In this document: in pieces, positions 6,158 through 15,336 of the stretch
Layout of the letters: every line of letters begins with the position of its first letter
Numbering within the stretch: position 1 is the first letter of the stretch
Assembly: GCF_036242395.1 (NCBI RefSeq)
Contig: NZ_CP108459.1
Span: forward strand, 1-64,000
Length of the DNA: 64,000 nt
Direction: 5' to 3'
Origin: Kitasatospora sp. NBC_01266
GTDB lineage: Bacteria; Actinomycetota; Actinomycetes; Streptomycetales; Streptomycetaceae
Notes under the pieces: model-generated
The model's database searches: none
Told to the model about the DNA's origin: nothing
The model's input: only the letters and a program-made list of their open reading frames with translations
Translations under genes and position numbers: made by a program

Positions 6158-8593
6158 CTACTCGTCGTCGGATACCGCGCCGCTCTTCTTGATGTGCCGG
6201 GCCGGGTTCACCCCGTCGGCGATCAGCTCCAGGAGCTCCGGCATCGCCCGGGCCCCCTCGAACTTCACGTGCCCCGGGCTCACACCCAGGCGCAGCGCAC
6301 CGGAGACCGGTTTGCCGTCCTGGGTGAGTGGCAGGACGTCCAGGGCGGAGGGGCCCGCGGAGGCGTAGAGCGCGCAGTCGGAGAGCACGCCGATCGGGTA
6401 CCGGCCGGTGTGCTGGGCGGTGCGCAGCAGCTTGCGGTGGAAGTTGACCCGGGCGGTGGAGATCACGGCGGCGCGGATGTCGGGGCGCCAGGTCGGGCGC
6501 TCCAGGGAACCCCAGCGCTGGCCGGGCCGGTAGCCCTGACCGCGCGGCCGCTCACGCATCTTGCCGATCCCGCCCTTGGCGGTCGCCTTGACCGCGGTCA
6601 ACAGCGCGGTCTCCACCGGGTCGCCGTTCTCCTTCAGCTGGGCCATCGCCTCCAGGAACCGGTGCGGGTCGCGGTCGGCCAGGTCCAGCGGCACGCCCAG
6701 GTTCGCCATGGTGGTGACGTACGCGTCGCGCAACCGGGTGTGCCACGGGTCCAGATACGGCCCGCTCTCGTGGCGCAGCCAGCCCTCCAGCGGGGCGATG
6801 CGGGCGCCGAGCTCCAGCGCGTAGGCCACGGTCGGCGTCGCGTACCAGCCCGGACCGGTCGGCCGCTCGCCGGACGGCGTGAACGGGTTGGGCAGCCGCG
6901 GGTCCAGCTCGACGCCGGACAGGTCGACCAGCCAGACCCCCGGCAGCTTGCGGTCGAAGGCCGGCTCGAGCTCGTGCACCGGCTCGGACAGGCCGACCAC
7001 CAGGCGCCCGGCGGCCGCGAGGAAGGCGGTGTTCACGTCCAGGCCCACGCCGAACGGCATCGCCCGCTCCAGGTCGCCGACCTCGTCGAGCGGGCGGAAC
7101 CAGTCCCAGGCCTCCTCGTCCATGACGTCGCCGCGCTCGCGGCCCTCGGCGATCGGGTGCTCGTCCGGGGCCTCCGGCGGCGCCGGGTCGAGAGCCTGGT
7201 GCAGCGAGCCCTCGACCAGACCCGAGGTCCAGCCGGCCTCAGTGCGCACCGCGCGGGTCGGGGGGCGCAGCGCGGTCATCAGCTCCAGGCCGGAGACGGC
7301 GGTCGACCCGCGCGGGGTGATCACGCGGGTGGCGTAGGCGCCGAGCAGCCGGGCCAGGCCCGCAGCGTCCAGGCCGTCGGGGAGCTGCCAGCCGCCCGAG
7401 GCCAGCGCGCCCCACATGGGCACGCACAGCTGCACACACTCGCGCTTGCCGCCCTCGGGGGTGCGGTAGATCCGCGCCCATGGCCCCAGACCCCGTTGGG
7501 TGAGCAGCCAGCCGGCCTTGGTCAGGGCCTTCACCACCTTGTGGTTGTCCGGCACCCGGTTGGTCCGCTGGTCGAAGTCGCCCTTCTCTCGGCCGGATTT
7601 CGGCAGGCCGAGCTCGGCCGCCGCCGCGTCGGTCAGGACGACCAGCGGGTCGCCGTCCTTGCCGTGCCGGTGCAGGCGCGGCGAGCCGAGGCCCGCGGTC
7701 AGCGCCCACTCGACCACCTCCGGCAGGGTTCGGCCGATCACTCCGGCCTCGGCGGGGCCGGCCGGCTGACCGTTCGACAGGTGGGCGACCAGCGCGCGCC
7801 CCGACGGCGCCACGTCCAGCACCGCCAGCGGGCCGTGCGGGAAGCGGGTGGCTGCCGCGACTTCCCAGTCCGCCGCAGCTGCGGTCGGGGCCGGCTGCTT
7901 CTTGGCTGATGACTGGCGAGCTCGGGACGGGGACGACGGTCGGGCTGGGGCTGGGGCTGGGGCTGGGGCTGGGGCTGGGGCTGGGGACGCGGACGGCGGG
8001 CGCCGGGCTGGGGCCGATGTGGTGGCTGGGCGCTGCGGCGCCGCCGACTGAGCCACTGGGGCTGGGGCGGGCTGTTGCTGTTGTTGTTGCGCGGCGGGTA
8101 CGGCGGGTACGGCTGTGCCCGGTCGGCAGAAGCCACCGAGGTGGATCGGCACGCCGCCGGCCCGGTAGACCGACGGGTTTCCGCACCGTGCGCACGGTGC
8201 CGGCTCCCCCATCACCAGCGACCCGTCCGGCAGCTGATCGAGCATCACCGGCTGCACGACATCGGCGAAGGCCTGCGGGGCAGGGGCCGCTTGGCGGACC
8301 GGCTCGGAGGCCTCGACGGGGGCGACGGGCTCGACGGGCTCGGCCGGTGCGGGGAACTTCTCCGCCAGGCCCCGCAGCAGCCGGGCGTATTCCCCGCGCT
8401 GCGGCGGACGCGGCTCGGTCCGGCCCTTCTCCCACGTCCAGATCGTCTCCTCCCGCACCCCGATCGCCTTCGCGACCTGGGGACGGGTGAGTCTCGCAGC
8501 CTTGCGCAGTCGCTCCCGCTCAGCCGGGGGCGGCAGCTCCTCCTCGGTGACCTGCGCGAGCAGCGCGGCGACCGGGTCCACCTCATCAGACAT
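6158..8593 (-). CDS. tap: Telomere-associated protein Tap
   Basis: An 811-residue protein. Near the N-terminus is an XRE-type HTH (RLTRPQVAKAIGVREETIWTWEKGRTEP, about residues 33-60), then a CARCG...C zinc-binding-like segment near residue 135, a long Pro/Ala low-complexity linker (about residues 165-225) with repeated PAPA units, and a large conserved C-terminal region of the Tap family. Tap binds telomere 3'-overhang palindromes and recruits Tpg. Strong RBS (AGGAGGTCAGCC) before the ATG. It sits upstream of tpg with an 87-base gap. Confidence 0.93.
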   Translation of the reverse strand: MSDEVDPVAALLAQVTEEELPPPAERERLRKAARLTRPQVAKAIGVREETIWTWEKGRTEPRPPQRGEYARLLRGLAEKFPAPAEPVEPVAPVEASEPVRQAAPAPQAFADVVQPVMLDQLPDGSLVMGEPAPCARCGNPSVYRAGGVPIHLGGFCRPGTAVPAVPAAQQQQQQPAPAPVAQSAAPQRPATTSAPARRPPSASPAPAPAPAPAPAPARPSSPSRARQSSAKKQPAPTAAAADWEVAAATRFPHGPLAVLDVAPSGRALVAHLSNGQPAGPAEAGVIGRTLPEVVEWALTAGLGSPRLHRHGKDGDPLVVLTDAAAAELGLPKSGREKGDFDQRTNRVPDNHKVVKALTKAGWLLTQRGLGPWARIYRTPEGGKRECVQLCVPMWGALASGGWQLPDGLDAAGLARLLGAYATRVITPRGSTAVSGLELMTALRPPTRAVRTEAGWTSGLVEGSLHQALDPAPPEAPDEHPIAEGRERGDVMDEEAWDWFRPLDEVGDLERAMPFGVGLDVNTAFLAAAGRLVVGLSEPVHELEPAFDRKLPGVWLVDLSGVELDPRLPNPFTPSGERPTGPGWYATPTVAYALELGARIAPLEGWLRHESGPYLDPWHTRLRDAYVTTMANLGVPLDLADRDPHRFLEAMAQLKENGDPVETALLTAVKATAKGGIGKMRERPRGQGYRPGQRWGSLERPTWRPDIRAAVISTARVNFHRKLLRTAQHTGRYPIGVLSDCALYASAGPSALDVLPLTQDGKPVSGALRLGVSPGHVKFEGARAMPELLELIADGVNPARHIKKSGAVSDDE

Positions 8594-8688
8594 GGCTGAC
8601 CTCCTGATCTCCAGCCTAGCCTGGATCTAATGATGGATCTAATGTGTCCCTAAGCTGAATGGATGGAAATGCTGTCGTCCGACAGGTT

Positions 8689-8740
8689 GCTGCCCGGCCC
8701 TGGGATGTTGTCCGCGGACAACATCCCAGGGCCGGGCAGC
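8689..8740. repeat. 52-bp perfect palindrome around a parS-like site
   Basis: The parS-like core at 8705-8724 is extended to a perfect 26-bp-arm inverted repeat without a loop. It is the longest perfect palindrome seen in the window and lies in the tap/parA intergenic region, beginning 95 bases upstream of the tap start. It could nucleate partition complexes or act as a regulatory cruciform. Confidence 0.8.
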
Positions 8741-9164
8741 GCAGGGGGGCGGTTGCCGTGGGGCGCCGGGGGAGGTGTTGGCGACGTGCGGCTGGGGCGC
8801 TGATGTTGTCCGCGGACAACATCAGCTGGGCTGACCTGGCGCGGGGTAGCGGTAGGCATCTGCGTGGGGGGATGTTGTCCGCGGACAACATCGGTGGCCT
8901 TCCGGCGGGGCGGGTGGGGCTGGGCAGTGTTCCTGAGCTTGGAGGGGCGAGCGGGATGTTGTCCGCGGACAACATCCGCCGGCTCTGGGGACTCGGCTCA
9001 GCGGCTGTTGAGGCAGTGGGTTTTCGGTTGAGATGTTGTCCGCGGACAACATTGCCGAAGCTGCGGGCTCCGGAACGCTGCTCGACTCTCCCCGCCTCAG
9101 CACGGCGTCACCGATGTTGTCCGCGGACAACACACACCGGGGAGATGTTGTCCGCGGACAACAT
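8705..9164. repeat. parS-like array upstream of parA, seven copies
   Basis: Seven copies of ATGTTGTCCGCGGACAACAT lie at 8705, 8803, 8872, 8956, 9033, 9114 (last base C) and 9145, each 20 bp, spaced by 31 to 98 bases. The 14-bp centre TTGTCCGCGGACAA is invariant. Nine further copies lie in and after parB. Number, symmetry and position next to parA-parB make a centromere (parS) function the best explanation. Confidence 0.85.
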
Positions 9165-9278
9165 CTCGGCTCTGATGACGGACTCTCAGGTGTTCAACTG
9201 GTCGAAATGGTACGAAAGAGACGCTTCGTCATAGGGGCGGCGGCTTGAATCGGGCACTGCGGTTAGTAAACTCCCCCT

Positions 9279-10433
9279 ATGGTCACCGCAATCACCCCAG
9301 AAGGCCGGGACAAGGTAGTTACCAAAATCCCCCCGCAGCTTCGCCGCGAACTCAAGATCCGGGCCGCGACGGTCGGCGTCGACATCCAGGACGCCGTGAC
9401 CGAAGGCATCAAGGCCTGGAAGACGGCGGCCAAGCCGCTGCCGACGATCGACACGTCCGGTGCGCAGTCCTTCTCGACGTACGTCCCCACCGACCTGCTC
9501 GCCACCTTCCGGGGTGACTGTTCCGAACTGAGGGTCGCCTACAACCAGGCCCTCGCGCAGTCGATCCGGCTCTGGCTGGACTCGCACCCGCTCCCCCGGC
9601 GCGAGCGGCGAGCAGCCGGGGCCCGCCGGATCGCGGTCGGCAACCAGAAGGGCGGGGTCGGCAAGACTGCCCTGACCGCCGGCGTCGCCCAAGCACTGGC
9701 TGAGATGGGCTTCAAGGTCTGCATGGTCGACTTCGACCCGCAGGGGCACCTCACCAAGCAGCTCGGTCACGAGCACCTGCCGCTCAAGGGCGACAGCCTG
9801 GTCAAGCACATGGTCGGCGAGCGCCAGGGCGATCTGAGGGACCTGGTCCTGCCGATCGAGGGCGAGGCCTTCGGTGGACGGCTGTTCCTGCTGCCTGCCT
9901 GCACCGACGGATTCCTGCTCGACGCGAAGCTGGTCACCTCCCGCGAGGTGCGGGTCAAGGAGACCGCCCTGGAGAAGGCGCTGGCCGGCCTCGACGCCGA
10001 CTACGACTTCATCCTCGTCGACTGCCCGCCGTCCCTCGGCTACGCGATGGACAACGCCCTCTACTACGCGCGCACCCGGGAGGGTGAGGAGAGCCGCAGC
10101 TCCGGCCTGATCATTCCGGTCCAGGCCGAGGACTCCTCCGCCGATGCCTACGCTCTGCTTCGCGAGCAGATCGACGCCCTCTGCGACGACCTCGACATCG
10201 ACATCTGCGACCTCGGATTCATCGTCAACCTGTACGACATCCGCAAGGGTTACGTGCTCACCTCCTCCCTCGACAACTGGAAGGCCATCGGGGAGCCCGA
10301 GGTGATCGCCGTCGTCAACGACCTCAAGGATCAGCGCGAAGCCGTCCGGACCAAGACCCCCCTGCTCATCTGGGCCCCCGACAGTGAGCAGGCCGACGCG
10401 ATGCGCGCCATCGCAAGGAGGATTGCCGCATGA
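9279..10433 (+). CDS. parA: ParA-family partition ATPase
   Basis: A 384-residue protein. Residues 1-105 form an N-terminal extension with helices (PPQLRRELKIRAATVGVDIQDAV) that may be a ribbon-helix-helix-type DNA-binding part. The ATPase domain begins about residue 117 with the deviant Walker A NQKGGVGKT (122-130), then VDFDPQGHLT (Walker A') and ILVDCPPSLG (Walker B). ParA ATPases move plasmid copies apart over the nucleoid. It overlaps parB by four bases (ATGA). No Shine-Dalgarno is visible before the ATG, so the mRNA may be leaderless. Confidence 0.92.
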   Translation: MVTAITPEGRDKVVTKIPPQLRRELKIRAATVGVDIQDAVTEGIKAWKTAAKPLPTIDTSGAQSFSTYVPTDLLATFRGDCSELRVAYNQALAQSIRLWLDSHPLPRRERRAAGARRIAVGNQKGGVGKTALTAGVAQALAEMGFKVCMVDFDPQGHLTKQLGHEHLPLKGDSLVKHMVGERQGDLRDLVLPIEGEAFGGRLFLLPACTDGFLLDAKLVTSREVRVKETALEKALAGLDADYDFILVDCPPSLGYAMDNALYYARTREGEESRSSGLIIPVQAEDSSADAYALLREQIDALCDDLDIDICDLGFIVNLYDIRKGYVLTSSLDNWKAIGEPEVIAVVNDLKDQREAVRTKTPLLIWAPDSEQADAMRAIARRIAA

Positions 10434-11719
10434 GCCGGGTAGCCGACCGCGTCGGGGCCGGGAGCTTCGGCGGGACGCGCGCGCCGCGCAGCGAGCGGGG
10501 CCGTGCCAAGGCCGTCGCCGAGGGCACCCTGCCCGACTACGAACTCCAGCGCCTGCCGCTGGACCGGGTTGCGCCGTGCCCGATGAACCCGCGCCGCAAC
10601 TACGGCAGCGACGAGCTGAAGACCGAGCTGGGCAACAGCCTGGCCCGCAAGCAGACCACCGCGTGTGTGGCGGTCACCCGCGAGGCCTACCTCAAGCTGT
10701 GGCCCGCCCACGAGCAGCTGATCCCCGAGCAGGCCGAGCACGTCCTGCTCAACGGGGAACGCCGCTACCGCTCCGCCCAGCACGTCGGGCTGGAGTCCCT
10801 CGACTTCGTCGTCCGTGACGACCTGGCAGCCGACCGCGCGGACTTCCTCGACTACCTCATGATCGAGAACGAGGAGCGCGCCGACTTCGACGTCATCGAG
10901 CGGGCTCGCGGCGTCAGGCAGCTCCTGGATGCCTGCGACAACAACGCTGCCGAGGTCGCCCGCCGCCGGGGCAAGGACCGTTCCTGGGTCGGGAACCAGG
11001 TCGCGCTGCTCACCCTCCCCGACGTGGTGCAGGAACAGCTCGCGGCCGGCACTCTCGCTGAGCGCTACGGCCGCCGCCTGGCCCGCTCGCTGAAGGAGCA
11101 GCCGGCCCTCGACGCCGACGCGCTGCTGGATCTCGCCGAGCGGTTCAAGGCCGAGGAGCGCGTCCGCCGCGAGGAGGACCGGGCGCTGCGTGAGCTCGCC
11201 AAGGGCGGGGGATTGGCCACTTGGAGCAGCGCGAGCCTGGAGGGGAGCGCGAAGAGCGTGGGTGCGATGTTGTCCGCGGACAACACGCGTCAGGGGATGT
11301 TGTCCGCGGACAACATCGGCGGCGGTGCTCTGAGGCGGGGAGAGTCGAGCAGCGTTCCGGAGCCCGCAGCTTCGGCAATGTTGTCCGCGGACAACATCCC
11401 GGCACCCGCCAACCGAACCGAACCACGGGAAATGTTGTCCGCGGACAACATCGACCAGACCCCTCAGAGCGCGGGGGGGCAGCAGGCACCCGGCACGCCG
11501 ATGTTGTCCGCGGACAACATCCCCACCGAGAAACCACTCCCCCAGCAGCCGCGTGGTGAGGGGCGTTCCGGTCTGGGCGGAACTCGCGTGGTGTCCGGGG
11601 ATGCCCAGGCGCTGGTGCGCGCGCTCGGTGCGACTCCGGCGGAGATGGCGCGGACCATTCGTCAGGGCTGCTCGCCGGAGGAGATCACCGAGCTTCTGGA
11701 AGAACTGATGGAGCCGTAG
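10430..11719 (+). CDS. parB: ParB-family centromere-binding protein with parS sites in its own gene
   Basis: A 429-residue protein. The ParB/Srx N-terminal domain spans about residues 35-145 (NPRRNYG, LLNGERRYRSAQ, where the usual GERR motif is clear), followed by the HTH region (VARRRGKDRSWVGNQVALLTLPDVVQEQLAAG). From about residue 278 to 365 the chain is a low-complexity region in which five parS-like palindromes are read in frame as MLSADNI or MLSADNT. The last 50 residues are ordered again (DAQALVRALGATPAEMARTI). ParB binds parS and stimulates ParA. Confidence 0.9.
   Translation: MSRVADRVGAGSFGGTRAPRSERGRAKAVAEGTLPDYELQRLPLDRVAPCPMNPRRNYGSDELKTELGNSLARKQTTACVAVTREAYLKLWPAHEQLIPEQAEHVLLNGERRYRSAQHVGLESLDFVVRDDLAADRADFLDYLMIENEERADFDVIERARGVRQLLDACDNNAAEVARRRGKDRSWVGNQVALLTLPDVVQEQLAAGTLAERYGRRLARSLKEQPALDADALLDLAERFKAEERVRREEDRALRELAKGGGLATWSSASLEGSAKSVGAMLSADNTRQGMLSADNIGGGALRRGESSSVPEPAASAMLSADNIPAPANRTEPREMLSADNIDQTPQSAGGQQAPGTPMLSADNIPTEKPLPQQPRGEGRSGLGGTRVVSGDAQALVRALGATPAEMARTIRQGCSPEEITELLEELMEP
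11267..11520. repeat. Five parS-like sites within the parB coding sequence
   Basis: Copies at 11267 (last base C), 11297, 11378, 11432 and 11501, each 20 bp with the core TTGTCCGCGGACAA. All five are read in the same frame, so each adds the peptide MLSADN(I/T). This requires that spacer lengths kept the frame. Confidence 0.9.
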
Positions 11720-11796
11720 GCCCACCGAGCGGACCTCGGTGGAGGGGATATAGGGGACAAGGCGGGAGTCCCACCCGGGAGGGGACGGGAGGGCGG

Positions 11797-12016
11797 ATGT
11801 TGTCCGCGGACAACATCCGCCGACCAGGGCGGTGTCCACGCTGTGAGTCGCTGTGAGTCGGATGTTGTCCGCGGACAACATCGGCGGCGCTGCGCTGAGG
11901 CGGGGAGAGTCGAGCAGCGTTCCGGAGCCCGCAGCTTCAGCAATGTTGTCCGCGGACAACATCCCGGCACCCACCAACCGAACCGAACCACGGGAAATGT
12001 TGTCCGCGGACAACAC
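11797..12016. repeat. Four parS-like sites downstream of parB
   Basis: Copies at 11797, 11862, 11943 and 11997 (last base C). The set 11862-12016 is the duplicated cassette described for 9033-11962. They lie between parB and the iteron region. Confidence 0.85.
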
Positions 12017-12159
12017 GCACCGAGGTGGATCGAGGCCCTGGCAGGACTCCACCCGGGTGTCGTGAGCTGTCCCGCTGAAGGGCCTGCAGCCTGGTGGTTG
12101 GTCAGGTCCGGGACGGCATCGGCCCTGACCAGGGCGGGGATCGGTACGGTGCCGGCGGG

Positions 12160-12690
12160 GTGGTCGGAGCGACTGAAGCGACCGAAGCGACTCAGAACTC
12201 GAAGTCGTCGGCAGGGCTCGTGCAGGAGCACTCGAGAGGAACTCGAGGGAACCGGGGTACTCGGCCAGCCGGCGGGCGCAGGATCCCGGGGGATCCGGGG
12301 GCAGCGACTGAAGAAAAGCGACTGAAGGTTCCTTCGGTCGCTTCTGGTCTCATGAAGAAACAGCAGGTCAGAGCGGGTCCTTGAGGCCATCAGCGACCGA
12401 AGCGACCGAAGTTCCGGGTATATGGAGACATTCGCGTGTGTGCGTGTGTGTGTCATATATAGGAGAGTTCAGTCGCTTCAGTCGCTGTTTTGCTGTTCAC
12501 ACGCCTCTGACCTGCTGTTTTTCTCAGCGGCTGGAACAGCGACCGAAAGCTGCTGAGTCGCTGGGCCGCCTGGATTGAGTCGCTGGGGGCCGGTGCCTGC
12601 CCCAATGGGCCCGACTGCCCACAGGGGTCCTCTGGTGTCTCAGGATCTTCGCTAGTCTGTTTTCTGATTGAGTCGCTTTGGTCGCTGACG
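12160..12690. other. Putative replication origin with iterons
   Basis: About a dozen copies of AGCGAC(T/C)GAA or its complement occur here: in tandem with a 9-base period at 12168-12195, at 12303, 12316 and 12391-12410, inverted at 12330-12341 and 12469-12488, and as partial TGAGTCGCT copies at 12554, 12575 and 12670. A second inverted pair (AACAGCAGGTCAG at 12359 and its complement at 12508) encloses a less GC-rich stretch with TCATATATAGG. Directly downstream are the prim-pol and helicase genes. The layout fits an internal bidirectional origin of a linear plasmid. Confidence 0.65.
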
Positions 12691-12694
12691 GGGG

Positions 12695-13822
12695 ATGCGC
12701 GTGGCTGCTGAGCTGCGGGTTCGGGGGAGCGGGTCACCACAGCTCGCTTCTGTCGGGCCGGGTGCCGCTCCTTATCGGGCCGGGGCAACAGCACACTGGT
12801 TCGCCAGTCGGGGCTGGCCGGTCCATCCGCTGGCTGCCGGTCGTAAGACGCCGGTGGGCAACTGCGGGGCCTGCCGGGAGCAGGGGCACCGCCGGGAGGG
12901 CTGTGCGTGCCTGGCAGCCGGTCGCTGGTGCCACGGGTTTCACGCCGCCACGGTGGATCCGGTGGTGATCGACCGGTGGTGGGGCAGCGACCCGGGACTG
13001 GGCGTTGCGGTCGCCTGCGGGCCCGCCGCGCTGGTGGTCGTCGACATCGACGCGCACTGCCTGCCGGTGCCCGCTCGGGAGCGGCTGCTGCCGGGCATCG
13101 CGATCGCCGAGGGCGTTGACCTGACCGGGCTTGCCAACGGCTTCCACACGCTGGCGGTCCTGGCGGCGCTGCGTGGTGCCAGCAGCCCGGCCGAGGACAG
13201 CGCCACGTTGCGGGTGCGTACCCCGTCCGGGGGCCTGCACGTCTGGTACCGGGCCCGTCCGGAGCACCTCTGGCAGTGCTCGACCGGCTCCTCGGCGGGC
13301 CGGGCGCTGGCCTGGCAGGTCGACATCCGGGCCCATGGCGGCTACATCGTCGCCCCGGGTACCAGGACTTCGGCCGGCATCTACACCGCGCTCGGCACGG
13401 TCCGTGAGCCCGCACCGCTGCCCGACTGGTTGGCCGTCGAGCTGACCCGAACCGGTCACCTGCCGGCCGCCCCGTCGCCCCGGGCGCAGGACCTGGTGCC
13501 GCCGCGGGCCCGCCAGGCCGTCCTGGCCGCCGGTGGCGGCCAGGTGACGGCCACTCGGGTGCTGGCTGCCGTGCTGGCCGAGGTGGCTGCCTGCGGAGCG
13601 GTCACCGAGGGTGCGGGGTTCTCCGAGAAGCTCAACCGGGCCGCGTACACCGCGGGCGGTCTGGCCGCCGCCGGGTGTCTCTCCGAGGCCGAGGCCGAGC
13701 GGGTCCTGAACGACGTCGCCGGACAGGTGCGCCCGGGTCAGGAACGTCGCTGCCAGGCCATCATCCGCAGCGGACTGCGTGCCGGTGCGCGGCGCCCGCT
13801 GACCCTGGGGAGGTCGGCGTGA
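12695..13822 (+). CDS. Bifunctional DNA primase/polymerase (prim-pol)
   Basis: A 375-residue protein of the archaeo-eukaryotic primase-like prim-pol family. Visible features are the N-terminal AxxWFASRGWPVHPLAAGRKTP, a Cys/His cluster (CGACREQGHRREGCAC), VVVDIDAH (metal-binding DxD at about residues 115-117), TPSGGLHVWY and QVDIRAHGGYIVAPGT. Such proteins make primers and extend DNA on plasmids and phages. The stop overlaps the start of the helicase gene (TGATG), so the two are coupled and probably form one replication initiator complex. It lies directly after the iteron region. Confidence 0.88.
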   Translation: MRVAAELRVRGSGSPQLASVGPGAAPYRAGATAHWFASRGWPVHPLAAGRKTPVGNCGACREQGHRREGCACLAAGRWCHGFHAATVDPVVIDRWWGSDPGLGVAVACGPAALVVVDIDAHCLPVPARERLLPGIAIAEGVDLTGLANGFHTLAVLAALRGASSPAEDSATLRVRTPSGGLHVWYRARPEHLWQCSTGSSAGRALAWQVDIRAHGGYIVAPGTRTSAGIYTALGTVREPAPLPDWLAVELTRTGHLPAAPSPRAQDLVPPRARQAVLAAGGGQVTATRVLAAVLAEVAACGAVTEGAGFSEKLNRAAYTAGGLAAAGCLSEAEAERVLNDVAGQVRPGQERRCQAIIRSGLRAGARRPLTLGRSA

Positions 13823-15336
13823 TGCTCCCCGAGGGTGACACCCTGTTCGATGCCCAGGCCGTCGCACGGCAGATCCTCGCCCAGGCGCCCGCCGATCCGC
13901 CGGCCCGCCCGGAGCTGCCGGCGCAGGCCGGCGCGGCCGGGGCTGGTGAGGCGACCGCCGCCGGCCTGCTCCCGGACACGTTGACCGACCGTGGCAACGC
14001 GAAGCTCTTCGTGCGCCTGTACGCCGACGACTACCGGCATGTCCCCGGGCTCGGCTGGTACCGCTGGGACGGGACCCGCTGGCAGAGCGACGAGGACGAC
14101 ACGGTGATGTGGGCGGTCGGGGACCTGGCGGAGAGCATCGCCACCACCGATCCGCGCGGCGTGTTCACCAGCGTGGCGCTGCAGCAGCACCGTCGGCGCG
14201 CGTTGAGCACCAGCGGGATCAACGCGATGCTGGCGCAGGCCAAGTCGGCCCCCGGCATGGTGCTCAACGCGGCCAAGCTGGACGCGGACCCGTACTCGCT
14301 GTGCACGCCCGCCGGCATCGTGGACCTGCGGACCGGCGTGATCCGCTCGCCCGACCCGAACAAGGATTTCCACTCCCGTTCCACCAGCGCCGCCCCGCAG
14401 GCCAAGCCCACGCCGCGCTGGGACCGGTTCCTCACCGACACGTTCGGTGCGGGGCCGGAGGGCGCGGAGATGATCGACTTCTTGCGGCTGCTGCTCGGCT
14501 ACTCCGTGACCGGTGATGTGGGCGGGCAGGTCATGCCCTTCCTCTTCGGGTACGGCAAGAACGGCAAGTCGGTGCTGCTGGACGTGCTGATGAAGCTGCT
14601 CGGTGACTACGCGGATGCCGCGCCGCCCGGCTTCCTGATGGCCCGCCCGTACGAGGGGCACCCCACCGACCTCGCCGAACTGCACGGCCGGCGGGTCATC
14701 GTGTGCAGCGAGGTGAAGCCGGGTGACCGCTTCGACGAGGCGCGGGTGAAGCTGCTGACCGGTGGCGACCGGATCAAGGCGCGCCGGATGCGGCAGGACT
14801 TCTTCAGCTTCGAGCCGACCCACAAGCTGTGGCTCCTGGGCAACCACCGTCCCGAGGTGGGCACCGGCGGCTTCGCCTTCTGGCGCCGGATGAGGCTGAT
14901 CCCGTTCGAGCGGGTGGTCTCGGACGACCGGAAGATCGACAACCTGGCGGACATCCTCGTCACCGAGGAGGGCCCCGGGATCCTCAACTGGCTCATCGAG
15001 GGCGCCCGCCGCTACCTGGGCGGCGAGAAGGACCTGACCGGTCCCGAGCGCGTCCGGATCGCCACCACCACGTACGCCGAGACCGAGGACCACACCGGGC
15101 GCTTCCTCGGCGAGGCCTGCCGGCTGGGCCCGGAGCTGCGCGCGGAACAGGCGCAGCTCTACGCGGCCTATAAGACCTGGTGCCAGAGTGAAGGGGCACC
15201 GCCCCTGTCGTCCCGGGCCTTCGCGACCCGGGTCCGCGAGGCCGTGGGGCTGGACTCGCCGAAGAGGATGATTCTCTCCAACCAGCGGAAGTACTACCCG
15301 GGTATCGGACTGCTCGCTGACGAGGAGACAGCATGA
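13822..15336 (+). CDS. Phage/plasmid primase-associated helicase, P4/D5 type
   Basis: A 504-residue superfamily 3 helicase. The N-terminal part holds WYRWDGTRWQSD and a D5-N-like domain; the ATPase has Walker A GYGKNGKS at about residues 239-246, Walker B-like RVIVCSEVKPG, and the sensor region LWLLGNHRPEV. A C-terminal winged-helix-like part follows (AAYKTWCQSEG). It should unwind DNA at the origin for the prim-pol encoded immediately upstream. The ATG at 13822 overlaps the previous stop by one base. Confidence 0.9.
   Translation: MLPEGDTLFDAQAVARQILAQAPADPPARPELPAQAGAAGAGEATAAGLLPDTLTDRGNAKLFVRLYADDYRHVPGLGWYRWDGTRWQSDEDDTVMWAVGDLAESIATTDPRGVFTSVALQQHRRRALSTSGINAMLAQAKSAPGMVLNAAKLDADPYSLCTPAGIVDLRTGVIRSPDPNKDFHSRSTSAAPQAKPTPRWDRFLTDTFGAGPEGAEMIDFLRLLLGYSVTGDVGGQVMPFLFGYGKNGKSVLLDVLMKLLGDYADAAPPGFLMARPYEGHPTDLAELHGRRVIVCSEVKPGDRFDEARVKLLTGGDRIKARRMRQDFFSFEPTHKLWLLGNHRPEVGTGGFAFWRRMRLIPFERVVSDDRKIDNLADILVTEEGPGILNWLIEGARRYLGGEKDLTGPERVRIATTTYAETEDHTGRFLGEACRLGPELRAEQAQLYAAYKTWCQSEGAPPLSSRAFATRVREAVGLDSPKRMILSNQRKYYPGIGLLADEETA

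Larger units (their letters stand above)
9033..11962. repeat. Three copies of a 100-bp unit flanking and inside the par locus
   Basis: The segment 9033-9133 (inverted) matches 11297-11397 (inside parB) and 11862-11962 (after parB) almost base for base, including the sequence between two parS-like sites. The two right-hand copies extend the match to about 150 bp (11297-11450 and 11862-12015). This shows that parS sites spread by duplication of a cassette, one copy of which ended up in the parB reading frame. Confidence 0.85.

Noticed and set aside
5213..7909. Long plus-strand open frame (898 codons) opposite tap and tpg
   Set aside because: It is a GC-driven shadow; tap and tpg on the minus strand have clear family motifs, RBSs and normal codon bias.
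7925..7985. GGGGCT tandem repeats as a separate repeat element or CRISPR-like array
   Set aside because: They encode the Pro/Ala linker of Tap and are simple low-complexity repeats.
8705..9164. Array of 20-bp repeats as a CRISPR
   Set aside because: Repeats are perfect palindromes with very unequal spacers, no cas genes, and further copies lie inside parB.
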